NCBI GenBank assembly: GCA_002773095.1
Contig: PFCG01000017.1
Span: 1-53,652, forward strand
From: Candidatus Moranbacteria bacterium CG10_big_fil_rev_8_21_14_0_10_35_21
GTDB lineage: Bacteria; Patescibacteriota; Minisyncoccia; Moranbacterales; UBA2206
Direction of reading: 5' to 3'
DNA length: 53,652 bases
Below the pieces are notes generated by a model that was not told the DNA's origin, did not search any database, and worked only from the letters and a program-made list of their open reading frames with translations. Positions 19,408 through 28,948 of the stretch are shown here, piece after piece (the stretch's first letter is position 1; each line of letters starts with the position of its first letter). The position numbers and the translations under genes were made by a program.

Positions 19408-20289
19408 TGAACAAGTTACAATTTTTTTTCAACTGTTACGCTGATTCTGTTATTTTCGTTATGAAGTTGCAACAGATAGGTAACTTTTTACTAAATTCTA
19501 GGGGTGTTTGATAATTCAATGCTTGGTGGGGTCTATGAAAGTTGTATTCAATTAGCCATTCAGTTAATTTACGATTGAATACTTCTGGATCGGAATGGAA
19601 GTTGCCAAGTTGGATAAATTCTTCCTGTAAGGTGCGGTTGAATCTCTCATCGTTGGGATTATCTTTTAGTGTCCGGACTCTTGAATAGTATTGTTCAATT
19701 TGCAGTTTCTGGCAAGCGGATTTAAAATACTTTTCAAACTCTGTGCCGTTGTCATGGCCGACTCTCGGTATTTGGCCATCTAAAAGATAATACAATCGAT
19801 ATAGAAAATCCTCACCGTTTTTAGAACTTTTGTTTTTGTACATTCGGGCATAGGCTACTTTGCCATACTTATCCACAGCAGTGAAAATATATCTTTTTAA
19901 TCCGTTCCAGTGTACCCTTTTGGGATCTTTGGATTTATCCTCCAAGCAATACAGACTATACAAATTATCCCTATCAAATTGAGCAAACCATTTGTAGAAA
20001 GTTTTCTTGGATACACCGTAATGGCGAGCTGTCTGGATAGCGGTATTGCCTTCATAGTAGTAAATGATCCAGTCCAGTCGAAGCCGAGCTTCACGGGATA
20101 GCTTAAGCTCTTTGGACACTCTCCGCCAGCGTTCATATTCTTCCAATAACTTGATAAGTTTGATCTTGAAAAAGGTGAATTTTGACTTATACATTATGAT
20201 GAAATAATTAGGTAATTAATCCTGAATTTTAGCAAAATTTCTCAATTTTGCTAAATTCATAGTGTCACCTATGTATCTCATCTTGTTCA
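19408..20289 (-). mobile_element. IS481-like insertion sequence, approximate limits
   Basis: Integrase/DDE transposase ORF flanked by short inverted tgaacaag ... cttgttca; limits tentative. Confidence 0.5.
19436..20194 (-). CDS. Integrase-core (rve, DDE) transposase with N-terminal HTH
   Basis: YYEGNTAIQTARHYGVSKKTFYKWFAQFD; FTAVDKYGKVAYARMY; DNGTEF; TLKDNPNDERFNRTLQEEF; YNFHRPHQALNYQTPLEF. Confidence 0.92.
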   Translation of the reverse strand: MYKSKFTFFKIKLIKLLEEYERWRRVSKELKLSREARLRLDWIIYYYEGNTAIQTARHYGVSKKTFYKWFAQFDRDNLYSLYCLEDKSKDPKRVHWNGLKRYIFTAVDKYGKVAYARMYKNKSSKNGEDFLYRLYYLLDGQIPRVGHDNGTEFEKYFKSACQKLQIEQYYSRVRTLKDNPNDERFNRTLQEEFIQLGNFHSDPEVFNRKLTEWLIEYNFHRPHQALNYQTPLEFSKKLPICCNFITKITESA

Positions 20290-20312
20290 TTTGTAATAGT
20301 TTTTGCCAAAAA

Positions 20313-20338
20313 ACCCCTGTGCGTTTACACACAGGGGT
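20313..20338 (-). terminator. Rho-independent terminator-like hairpin
   Basis: acccctgtg...cacaggggt with a T-run on the minus strand. Confidence 0.55.
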
Positions 20339-20595
20339 CAATTGCTTTGTCAGAAGTTACTCTACAATTACAAATTTGTCTATTATTTCTTCCATGATTT
20401 TATTATATCAGATATTTTTCAAAAACTACCACCTCCGCGCGGAAAAGCAAGGTTTTTTTGTTACTGAAAGTGTTACTGAACACTTTACTGAACAATTATA
20501 TCACAAAAAAGATCTTTTTGATCAAATAAAAACAGCCCTTATATTTGTGGCTGGTTGAGGTTTCCGTCCTTTCAAAAACGTCAATAGAAGCATCG

Positions 20596-20791
20596 CTAAT
20601 TACACGAAACAAATTCGAGTTTATCAATCTTGCTCTTGTATCTTCCAATAAGTTCTCTTTGATCTTTATTAGCTCCCTTAATAGCAACTTTTATTATTTT
20701 CTTTTTTTCTCGAGCTGGCAAATCAAAGAATGTAACCTTTTTTTCTAATTTTTTCAAATATTTCGTTTATAGATGGATTTTCAATTGACAT
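20596..20791 (-). pseudogene. Frameshifted small ORF next to the IS element
   Basis: MSIENPSINEIFEKIRKKGYIL then, in a shifted frame, DLPAREKKKIIKVAIKGANKDQRELIGRYKSKIDKLEF; reads as one helical protein broken in an A-rich run. Confidence 0.5.
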
Positions 20792-20823
20792 AAATTTTTT
20801 TATTACGTATCGATCTACGTAGA

Positions 20824-20880
20824 TATGAACGTAGATACTTGTCCCGTCGATTATTAATTGACTGGGATCTACCGTTCATA
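20824..20880. repeat. Intergenic imperfect inverted repeat
   Basis: tatgaacgtagat ... atctaccgttcata with inner gtcgatt/aattgac. Confidence 0.6.
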
Positions 20881-20892
20881 GACATTTATTAA

Positions 20893-21282
20893 TTATTCCC
20901 TAATTTTTTTAGCTATTTGCTCCATCTCCCATTCTTTATACTTTTTTGTCGGCCAGAAATTAGCCAAGCCGTCGTTAGCATACCGAGGAATCAGATGGAT
21001 ATGAAAATGCGGAACATCCATCCCGGCAACCGAAACGACAACATAATCCGCCACCATAGATTTCTTTATTTTTCGCATTAATTTTTTTGCACTAGTAAAA
21101 AGATAGGCAATCAGTTCGTCGGGCGCATTATCCATCATCTGATGATGCTCCTTAGGAATCAATAAAACATGACCGGGACTTACCGGATTAATATCCAAAA
21201 AAGCCAAAGATTTTTCGTCTTCATAAACCTTGGCAGCTGGCATTTCGCCCGAGACAATTTTACAAAAAATGCAATCATCCAT
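20893..21282 (-). CDS. HIT family hydrolase
   Basis: CIFCKIVSGEMPAAKVYEDE; HFHIHLIPRY. Confidence 0.94.
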   Translation of the reverse strand: MDDCIFCKIVSGEMPAAKVYEDEKSLAFLDINPVSPGHVLLIPKEHHQMMDNAPDELIAYLFTSAKKLMRKIKKSMVADYVVVSVAGMDVPHFHIHLIPRYANDGLANFWPTKKYKEWEMEQIAKKIRE

Positions 21283-21388
21283 AAATGTTTATTTACCGAA
21301 ATCTAAGGCTGACGCTTTTCTTTTTGCTTTTTCGATGCTTCTTTTTGGCCATTTTCTTCTTTTTATACATATTTTTAAAAATAATTTA

Positions 21389-23341
21389 TTATTTGGAATC
21401 TACTTCAATGGTTATTCTTTTTTCTGAACTCGGCACACGGCTTCCAAGAAAGGCTGGATGATATTCAATTTCCGCGTCTTCAATTTCTGAATAAATTGAT
21501 AGGTACTCTGACAATTCTTTTTCATTTTTTCCAGCTACGCCTTTTTTCAAAATATCTAAATCAACATCTTCTCTCATACGTCCAGAAATATTAGCTTTAA
21601 TAGAAAGGATGCCGGTTAAAAAATCCACTTCGGATTTACCAAATTCTATTTTCAAAGAATTGTCAGCAATAATTTCACTGCCTCCAGCAGCTTTCAAAAG
21701 ATTTCGTGACGCAATTTTTTTGAAATCTTCTTCTCCAAAAACAATAGCGGAAACACTGGTTTTGCCAGTCAAGGTAAACTGTTTAACTGCCTCGCCTTCC
21801 GAATTAGAGACCACATAAGTTGAATCAGCCAAATTAATTGCATCTTCTAAAATAGTCATGCTTTCTCCAGCATCCTTTTTGATATTTTCCAAAGAACTGT
21901 TTTTTAGTTCTTGAGCAATTTCATTGCGCGCCGCCGTTATATCGCTTTCAGAAATTACAATTACTTCGTTTCCATTCTTACCTCCGCCGGTCATTTCCTT
22001 TGAAGATTTAGCATAAATCTTGGCATATTTTTCTGATCCACTTCCTTGAAATCCCGGAATCGAAAAAGTTGTTGCACCAATATTAAATTCCTCTCCAGAC
22101 GAATCAGCCATCACTTCTGCTTCAATGGCTCCTGGTTTTGTTTCTTCACCTACTTTAGTCATTCCAGGAATAGTTACGCCCTTAATCAAGCGGAATAATT
22201 TGTTATCGCTTGAAAGCAATCGCGTAGTCGTCACCAGAGGCTGACTCTCCGAAGAATATTCGTTATAGAGAGTAACTGTGCCGTGGGCTTTTTGGGAAGA
22301 TGATCCACTTTTTCCAGTAGCATTAAATGTCTTAGACACCTCTTCTTCACGAACAATCAGCTTGGCTGGAATAAGGCCTTCTTGAAAATTAGTTTCAGAA
22401 AGACTTGTGTCCCCCTTAATATCCACATCTATAGATTGAACCTTAGTTTTAACAAAAATTTTAATTTTGGCTGTTGGCAAAAACATATACGCTGCCGCCA
22501 AAGCAATAACCAAAACAGCTAAAATACCAAACCAAACGAGGGCTTTCCATGATTTTTTTGACACTGAAAATTCTTTTTCTGGTTTTTCTAAATTATTTTT
22601 ATTATTATAATATTTTTCTAATTTATTCACTCTGGATTGAGACCTTGAATTATCTTCCTCTACTACCCCCATTTGAAAAATTTTTCTTTTTTCTGATTTC
22701 TTTTTTATTTTATTATCTTTTAAATTTATTTCTAATCCCATCCCCTTTTGAGTAATGTCCATTTTTTTAATCATTTCATCAGAATCAAATTCTTTTTTTA
22801 TATTTTTATCTGAACAAAAAGAAAAACGACTTTTCTTTTTTTCCAAAGAAATTCCAGCTTCAGCTACTAATTCCGTATTAATTAATTTTTCAGGAGATTT
22901 TTTATCAAGATCATTTTCTGGATTACTAAAATTTTGTTGGATCTTGTGAGTTTCTTTTTCCACGAAAAACTCTTGCGATCCAATATTTTCTAATCTATTT
23001 TTTCCTTTAAGTTGTGTTTCCAATTCCATACCTATAGAATCTGTTTCAGGTTGCTCAAAATTAAAATCAACTTCTTTACCGGAAACATTCTCTAATTTTT
23101 GTTCCGTTTCAATTCCGGCTTTTTCCACTAATAATTTTCCTAGCTTATCTTGAGTGGCGATAACAATTTCTTTTTTTAATCTTTCGGCTTCCTTTTTCAA
23201 TAATTTTAAATTCACAATACTCTGAATCAACATAGCTCTTTTGGGAACTACAATTACCACTTCTTTAGCGCTAGCGTTTCTAAGACCGTCTACTATGGAA
23301 GTTATTTCTTCGTCTATATCAATGTAGATTGTTTTATGCAT
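21389..23341 (-). CDS. Large single-TM surface-type protein (baseplate J-like/adhesin-like ectodomain), function unknown
   Basis: N-terminal globular domain, low-complexity linker, single TM WFGILAVLVIALAAAYMFLP, long exported C-terminus. Confidence 0.6.
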   Translation of the reverse strand: MHKTIYIDIDEEITSIVDGLRNASAKEVVIVVPKRAMLIQSIVNLKLLKKEAERLKKEIVIATQDKLGKLLVEKAGIETEQKLENVSGKEVDFNFEQPETDSIGMELETQLKGKNRLENIGSQEFFVEKETHKIQQNFSNPENDLDKKSPEKLINTELVAEAGISLEKKKSRFSFCSDKNIKKEFDSDEMIKKMDITQKGMGLEINLKDNKIKKKSEKRKIFQMGVVEEDNSRSQSRVNKLEKYYNNKNNLEKPEKEFSVSKKSWKALVWFGILAVLVIALAAAYMFLPTAKIKIFVKTKVQSIDVDIKGDTSLSETNFQEGLIPAKLIVREEEVSKTFNATGKSGSSSQKAHGTVTLYNEYSSESQPLVTTTRLLSSDNKLFRLIKGVTIPGMTKVGEETKPGAIEAEVMADSSGEEFNIGATTFSIPGFQGSGSEKYAKIYAKSSKEMTGGGKNGNEVIVISESDITAARNEIAQELKNSSLENIKKDAGESMTILEDAINLADSTYVVSNSEGEAVKQFTLTGKTSVSAIVFGEEDFKKIASRNLLKAAGGSEIIADNSLKIEFGKSEVDFLTGILSIKANISGRMREDVDLDILKKGVAGKNEKELSEYLSIYSEIEDAEIEYHPAFLGSRVPSSEKRITIEVDSK

Positions 23342-23342
23342 A

Positions 23343-24611
23343 TTATTTTTGAATCATTTTTACGGCTCTCCTTAAAATCCCGGCCATCACTTTTTCTTCA
23401 CCCGCCAAATCCAACGCCAGGTTAGCCAATCCCATCGGAGTAATGTCCTGTGGATCTCTAAGCTCTCCGGTTTCATCATAAATTTTAATCACATCTCTCG
23501 GCTGCAGAAAACTGACTTGAGGCACTCTAGCCAAAGGTAATTTTTTGGCCCAGCCAGAAGAAGTTAATACTTTTTTTATTCCCGGCAAACCGGAACCTCC
23601 TCCGCAAAGAAAAAATTTATGAGGAATTAAATCAGCATCGGAAAATTCTTCCAATGAAAGTTCCACTAAACTCAACCACACATCACAATCACCTTCCATA
23701 ATTTTTTCAATTTTGTGACTCACATCACGCCCCAGTTCTCCCTCAGCATATTTAATTTTCAAAATTTCCGCTTCTTCAAAAGCTACTCCTAATTCTTGAG
23801 CCAACCTTTTAGTGAAAGCTCTGCCTCCTAAAGCAAACATTTTTGTTCCCTCTAATCCTCCATTTCTGACTACTGCAATATCGGTCGTGCCTCCTCCTAT
23901 ATCTATAAACACCGCGTTAAAATCAATGGCGTCTTCAATCCCCATTGAACGAGCTACCGCGTAAGGTTCGGCTGCAATGCTCAATAAAGTTAATTTTAAT
24001 TCATCAGCAATTGATTGTAGTGCTCCCAAATGAATCATAGGAGCATAGGCGTTAAAAACTGCGATTGAAACATCTTTGCCCTGAAAACCAATTGGATTAG
24101 TCACTCGATATCCGTCAATTCTCACATCCACAATGGCGGCATTAATTAATTTAACTTCAATTTCACTATGTCCAGTTTCCCAAGCCAATTGTTGCCGAAT
24201 CCTGTCAAAAGCTTTCCATTGAACTTTTTGAATAATATTTTTTAGTTCCGGAAGATCAATGCGAATTTCTGATCGAATTCTTTCATAATGAACAGTAGTG
24301 GTCGTTCCTTTTACTAATTCTCCGGCAATACCAATAATGGCTTTGTGCACTTTTTTCACGCCGGCCATTTTTTTGGATACCTCTATCGCAATTCTAGCAC
24401 TTTCAATCACTCCAGCAATATCGGAAACCGCTCCGCTTTGCATATTACCTATTTTTTGCCTGACTTTTCCAACCCCTTTAACTATCCCGTTACCAGTTTC
24501 CTTATCGATTTGAAAAACCAAAGCCTTGATGACTTCCGTTCCAATATCCAACGAGAGTAAATAATCCGAAGATGATTTTCCCAAGCCCAAAATTTTGGAA
24601 AAAATTCCCAT
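23343..24611 (-). CDS. Actin-like ATPase, FtsA family
   Basis: LLSLDIGTEVIKALV; AVFIDIGGGTTDIAVVRNG; LGGRAFTKRLAQELG; FLCGGGSGLPGI. Confidence 0.85.
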   Translation of the reverse strand: MGIFSKILGLGKSSSDYLLSLDIGTEVIKALVFQIDKETGNGIVKGVGKVRQKIGNMQSGAVSDIAGVIESARIAIEVSKKMAGVKKVHKAIIGIAGELVKGTTTTVHYERIRSEIRIDLPELKNIIQKVQWKAFDRIRQQLAWETGHSEIEVKLINAAIVDVRIDGYRVTNPIGFQGKDVSIAVFNAYAPMIHLGALQSIADELKLTLLSIAAEPYAVARSMGIEDAIDFNAVFIDIGGGTTDIAVVRNGGLEGTKMFALGGRAFTKRLAQELGVAFEEAEILKIKYAEGELGRDVSHKIEKIMEGDCDVWLSLVELSLEEFSDADLIPHKFFLCGGGSGLPGIKKVLTSSGWAKKLPLARVPQVSFLQPRDVIKIYDETGELRDPQDITPMGLANLALDLAGEEKVMAGILRRAVKMIQK

Positions 24612-24690
24612 AACTAATAATTTTTATTTCTCTTTTCGCTCTTATTATACGATAAAGCGCCTTTAATGACAAACCAAAAAGAAGTATAAA

Positions 24691-26499
24691 TTATTCTAGA
24701 ATAGCTTTTATTCTTCTAACCCCCGCTGAAGAAGCTTCTTCTTTTATAATTTTAAATTTTCCTAATTCACTTATATTTTTCACATGCGGACCTCCACAAA
24801 GCTCAACACTAAAATCTTGCCCTGATCCTGCCGAAGGGTCACCGATTTTGTAAACCTTTACTGTATCGCCATATTTGGATGGATCAAAAGAAATCTTGGC
24901 TGTTTTTAAGGCTTCCTCTTTGGACATTTCCTGCATTTCTAATGGAATCTTTTCTTGGATTTTTTCATTGACTAAATTTTCAATAGTTTTCAATTGTTCT
25001 TCAGTTAATTTTTGTGGGTAGTTGAAATCAAAACGCAATCTTTCCGCATTGATATTACTACCTTTCTGATAAATTTCCGGACTCAAAGTTTGACGCAAAG
25101 CGGCTAAGAGCAAATGGGTAGCCGTGTGCAGTCTAGTCGTATTCTCATCTTGCGATTGCAATCCTCCTTTGAATTGTCCAGCCGAAGCAGTGCGGGAAAG
25201 ATTTTTATGCTTTTTAAATTCTTCTTCAAATTCTTGTTTATTTATTTTTATTCCTTTTTCCAGGGCCAATTCTTCAGTCATTTCCAGCGGAAAACCAAAT
25301 GTTTGATATAAATTAAAAGCATCGGTTCCAGAAACATTCTCCATTTTTTCAAATTCTTTTAATCCATTCTCTAAAGTTTCTTTAAAATTATTTTCTTCTT
25401 TATCCAATTCTTCAAAAATTTTAGTGTTTTCTAAATCAGAATAAGTATCTTTGTATATTTCAACAACTACTTCACTGATTTTTTTTGTGAAATTTTCCTG
25501 AATACCAATTTGTTTTCCATATCTCACCGCTCGACGAATAAGTCGACGCAACACATAACCCCGTCCGACATTGAGAGGTTCCACACCATCCGCAATCATA
25601 AAAGTCGCTGCTTGAATATGATCGGCAATAATTCTCATTGAACGCATAACTTCAACCCAGCAATCCGGCATAACTTCAAACCCTAAATCTCCCTTGCTAA
25701 ATTTATATTTTTTGTTGGAAAGTTCTTCAATCTTTGAAATCACCGGAGCAAATAATTCTGTTTCGTAGTTATCATCTAGCCCATTGACTGCTGTCAAGAC
25801 TCGGATAAGTCCCATCCCGGTGTCTACATTTTTTTGCTTCAATGGTTCATATTTTCCTTCTGCGGTTTTGTCATATTCCATAAAAACATCATTCCAAATT
25901 TCCACCCATCCCAAGGACTCGGGATCATCCTCAAAGCTTTCTGGCACTTCACTTTCCTTGCCAACCCAATAAAACATTTCTGTGTCCGGTCCGCAGGGTC
26001 CAATTTCCATTCCCCACCAATTATTTTTTTTCGGCAATTTAGCAATTCTTTTTTCCGAAATGCCTAAACTTTTCCAAATATTGAAAGCTTCTTCATCAAA
26101 TGGCGCGTCTTCATCTCCAGCGAAAACCGAAATGGCTAAACGATTTTTATCCAACCCTAACCATTTTTTGTCTATTAAAAATTCATAACTCATTTCAATA
26201 GCTTCTTCTTTGAAATAATCGCCAAAAGACCAATTACCTGCCATTTCAAAAAAAGTATGGTGCGTAGCATCGCCCACTTCATCAATATCGCTTGTGCGAA
26301 CGCATTTTTGGATATTAACCACTCTTTTGCCTCCAGGATGAGATTCACCCGTTAGATATGGCACCAGGGGATGCATTCCAGCGGTTGTAAAAAGCACTGA
26401 AGGATCATTTTCGGGAACCAAAGAAGCTGAGGGAATAATCGTATGCCCTTTTTCCTTGAAAAATTCTAAATATTTTTGGCGGAGTTCGTTAGCGATCAT
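24691..26499 (-). CDS. alaS: Alanyl-tRNA synthetase lacking the C-Ala domain
   Basis: LRQKYLEFFKEKGHTIIPSASLVPENDPSVLFTTAGMHPLVPYL; GRGYVLRRLIRRAVRYG; TATHLLLAAL; ELCGGPHV; ends at the editing domain, 602 aa. Confidence 0.95.
   Translation of the reverse strand: MIANELRQKYLEFFKEKGHTIIPSASLVPENDPSVLFTTAGMHPLVPYLTGESHPGGKRVVNIQKCVRTSDIDEVGDATHHTFFEMAGNWSFGDYFKEEAIEMSYEFLIDKKWLGLDKNRLAISVFAGDEDAPFDEEAFNIWKSLGISEKRIAKLPKKNNWWGMEIGPCGPDTEMFYWVGKESEVPESFEDDPESLGWVEIWNDVFMEYDKTAEGKYEPLKQKNVDTGMGLIRVLTAVNGLDDNYETELFAPVISKIEELSNKKYKFSKGDLGFEVMPDCWVEVMRSMRIIADHIQAATFMIADGVEPLNVGRGYVLRRLIRRAVRYGKQIGIQENFTKKISEVVVEIYKDTYSDLENTKIFEELDKEENNFKETLENGLKEFEKMENVSGTDAFNLYQTFGFPLEMTEELALEKGIKINKQEFEEEFKKHKNLSRTASAGQFKGGLQSQDENTTRLHTATHLLLAALRQTLSPEIYQKGSNINAERLRFDFNYPQKLTEEQLKTIENLVNEKIQEKIPLEMQEMSKEEALKTAKISFDPSKYGDTVKVYKIGDPSAGSGQDFSVELCGGPHVKNISELGKFKIIKEEASSAGVRRIKAILE
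24819..24840. repeat. Short palindromic in-frame insertion in alaS encoding PSAGSGQD
   Basis: gccctgatcctgccgaagggtc; protein KIGD-PSAGSGQD-FSVELCGGPHV. Confidence 0.6.
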
Positions 26500-26563
26500 A
26501 ATAATATAATACCAAAATAATCAACTTTAATCAAAACTTTATCATAATGGTGCGACCGCATTA

Positions 26564-26980
26564 TTATGATAAATATTGGAAAAATTTTGATATGCCAATT
26601 TTTATAAAACAAAACTCTTCCAACATAAAGTCAGAAGAGAAATGAAAAGATTTGCGGGAGACAAACACCCAGCGATTGTCAGGATTCCACCTATCCTCAA
26701 GTTTGTATTTCTTTTCCTTTGTCTCCTGCACATTCTCGCCTCCTATTCTTAGCGTAGCGATTCCATTTTCAAGTTTAGATATAATTTTTTTTAGTTTTTC
26801 TTTTTCGTTTTCGTCCGCGACTTCCATTTGGCTTTTAAGTTCCACAAGTTTTTCGTTGATTTCTTTTTTGTTCTTTCCTGCCGATACGATTGATTCTTTC
26901 TTGCTGATACTCACACTCTTAGCAAAGCCTAGTGATACTGATGTAATTTCGGTTAATTCACTTATTTTTAAATCAGCCAC
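26564..26980 (-). CDS. Hypothetical coiled-coil protein in phage-like remnant
   Basis: MADLKISELTEITSVSLG...; open frame with coiled-coil composition; 3' end may be a fusion. Confidence 0.5.
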   Translation of the reverse strand: MADLKISELTEITSVSLGFAKSVSISKKESIVSAGKNKKEINEKLVELKSQMEVADENEKEKLKKIISKLENGIATLRIGGENVQETKEKKYKLEDRWNPDNRWVFVSRKSFHFSSDFMLEEFCFIKIGISKFFQYLS

Positions 26981-27001
26981 AATTTTTAATTAAATATTTA
27001 A

Positions 27002-27199
27002 TTATTGCCACCTAGTATTTATAGTTCCAATTATTTTTTTAAATCCAGACCATAATTCCACTAAAATATTATCTCCTGTTTCTTGAAGCAAATCATCGCC
27101 AGTTTCTTGAACAAGATTAGCCGCTTCACTCGCAGACGAAATTCCTGCGAGTTTATTCCACCCAGTATCCACTCCCGATGGTTTTGACCAAATTGTCAT
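27002..27199 (-). CDS. Small phage-structural-like protein
   Basis: MTIWSKPSGVDTGWNKLAG...NLVQETGDDLLQETGDNILVELW repeat pattern; ATGA overlap with the upstream frame. Confidence 0.45.
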   Translation of the reverse strand: MTIWSKPSGVDTGWNKLAGISSASEAANLVQETGDDLLQETGDNILVELWSGFKKIIGTINTRWQ

Positions 27200-27354
27200 T
27201 TTATTTTATCTATAAATTGTTTAATGCCTTCTAGTTTTTTATCCGCTTCTTTTTCTTTGGTTAAAACTGCTGTTTCCCTTTCTGATAATTCAGTCAGTTT
27301 CAGAGCGATTTCTTTTTCTTTTTTTTCAATGGATACTTTTTCTAGCAAGCAATT
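27196..27354 (-). pseudogene. 3' end of a truncated coiled-coil gene
   Basis: LLEKVSIEKKEKEIALKLTELSERETAVLTKEKEADKKLEGIKQFIDKIK-stop with no good start; upstream truncated by the plus-strand module. Confidence 0.5.
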
Positions 27355-27375
27355 TCAGGAACCATCAAAATTGGA

Positions 27376-28138
27376 CATAATGTCAAACCAATTAGGTCAA
27401 CCAAGCAAAAGTTTTTCTCAAAAGAAATTAGAAATTCCTAAATTTAAATTCTCACCACCGGAATATATCGCCGGTAAATATGGGAAAACTCAGGAAGAAA
27501 TAAATTTAGCAAAACCATCAGTTAAAGAAATTGTTTCGGCGCTTTCAAAATATCCAGCCAACATAGCCTATGGACTTTTAGATTTATTTATCCCAGAATC
27601 TGAAAAAAAGGGCAGAACTGGGGCTGAAGTTTTTGGAGTAGATGTAGAAGCTAAGACAGCAGGGGAAGCTAAGGTAATGCAACTAACTGATATCGCCACG
27701 CTTGTTCCAGCTGGAATTATGGGAGGGTTAAAAAAACTAACCCCAACCGCCGCAAAAATTGTAGAAGACTTATATAAAAACAAAGCATCAAAGAAAATAA
27801 TAGAAAAGGTTATTAAATATGGTGATAATTTTTTAGAAAATCTTAACGAAAAAGAAGCAAAAGAATATCTTGATTTTTTGAAACCAAAAACAGGACTTTT
27901 AGACAAATCAAAACAAATCAAACCCCCTCTTAAAAAAGGTATTCTTCAAGTTGCAAGAGAAGAGAAGCTGGCTAAAGAAGCCAAGTCCACAGAAGCGGGA
28001 TTAAATAAAATAAAATCATCGTCAGAGCTACCAACTGGAGTAGCACCCAAGCAAATTCCCAAATCTCCCCAAGTGTTTCAAAAAGATATTTCATATTTAG
28101 ACGGTATCACAAAAAAGAAAAAGGTCAAGTCAGCGTAA
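27376..28138 (+). CDS. Hypothetical protein, the only convincing long plus-strand gene; start near MSNQLGQPSK
   Basis: Lys/Glu-rich helical protein, natural codon composition downstream of about 27346, followed by a plus-strand terminator. Confidence 0.65.
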
Positions 28139-28172
28139 TCACTTAGCAAATATATTTATTTAATAACAAAAG

Positions 28173-28205
28173 ACCCACTGGCAGATTCACAGTGGGTAGT
28201 TTTTT
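28173..28205 (+). terminator. Rho-independent terminator
   Basis: acccactg gcagattca cagtgggt agtttttt. Confidence 0.75.
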
Positions 28206-28347
28206 CAATTAAAAAATTGCAACTAATTCGCTAAACTGGGATAGCCAACTATCCCAATAACAATTTTAAATAACAAATAATACAACAGAACCATCTTCCA
28301 ATTCAGCTTTTTCATTTTTTCTACCCTTTCGCAAGAAATAATTTTTA

Positions 28348-28632
28348 CTAAGAATTCCCTTTTTGAAGTCCTCTTAATTCTTTTCTAATTTCTCTATCAA
28401 TTTTATCTTTATTATTTTCGTAGAAACTACACGAATCATTGTCATTACAATTTCTTTTAACTAGTTCTAGTGCGCGATCCACTATATCATCAATCTCAGC
28501 GTCTTCTTTTCTAGCCAGGTTATTAATTTCACTTTCAATTTCATGAAGATGTCTCTTTAAGCTGTCTAGTTTGGGATTTTCCTCCATCCCTATTATTTGT
28601 TCCACTATTTTTTCAATTTTTGAGTAATACAT
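28348..28632 (-). CDS. Hypothetical helical protein
   Basis: 94 aa ORF in a compact series of minus-strand ORFs. Confidence 0.55.
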   Translation of the reverse strand: MYYSKIEKIVEQIIGMEENPKLDSLKRHLHEIESEINNLARKEDAEIDDIVDRALELVKRNCNDNDSCSFYENNKDKIDREIRKELRGLQKGNS

Positions 28633-28642
28633 AATTTTTGCA

Positions 28643-28939
28643 TTATTTAATTAAATTCATCTCTTTTTTGAGCTTTTTTATTTCTGCTTCAAATTGAACC
28701 AATTCATAACTAAGTTTATCCAAGGCAATTTGTTTTTCCTGCATTTGAATTTTAATTCTAGCTGTTTCTTTCTTTAGAGCTCTGACCTCAGCTTCCAATC
28801 GGGTTTTTTCTTCTAGCTTTTTATGGAGATCTGATTCCTGCATCACAATTTCTCGCTGAATGTCATTTATTTTTCGAGAATCTTTTTTTTCTTCACCTGG
28901 CTGATTGCTTTGGTTAGGATCAATATTTTGCAATTGCAT
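28643..28939 (-). CDS. Hypothetical coiled-coil protein
   Basis: 98 aa, heptad-like E/K-rich. Confidence 0.55.
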   Translation of the reverse strand: MQLQNIDPNQSNQPGEEKKDSRKINDIQREIVMQESDLHKKLEEKTRLEAEVRALKKETARIKIQMQEKQIALDKLSYELVQFEAEIKKLKKEMNLIK

Positions 28940-28948
28940 ATGTTTTTC

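Noticed and set aside
20340-20395. 12-codon ORF MEEIIDKFVIVE upstream of the 20313-20338 hairpin as a leader peptide
   Set aside because: No downstream biosynthetic gene to attenuate (the IS element follows), so probably residual sequence.
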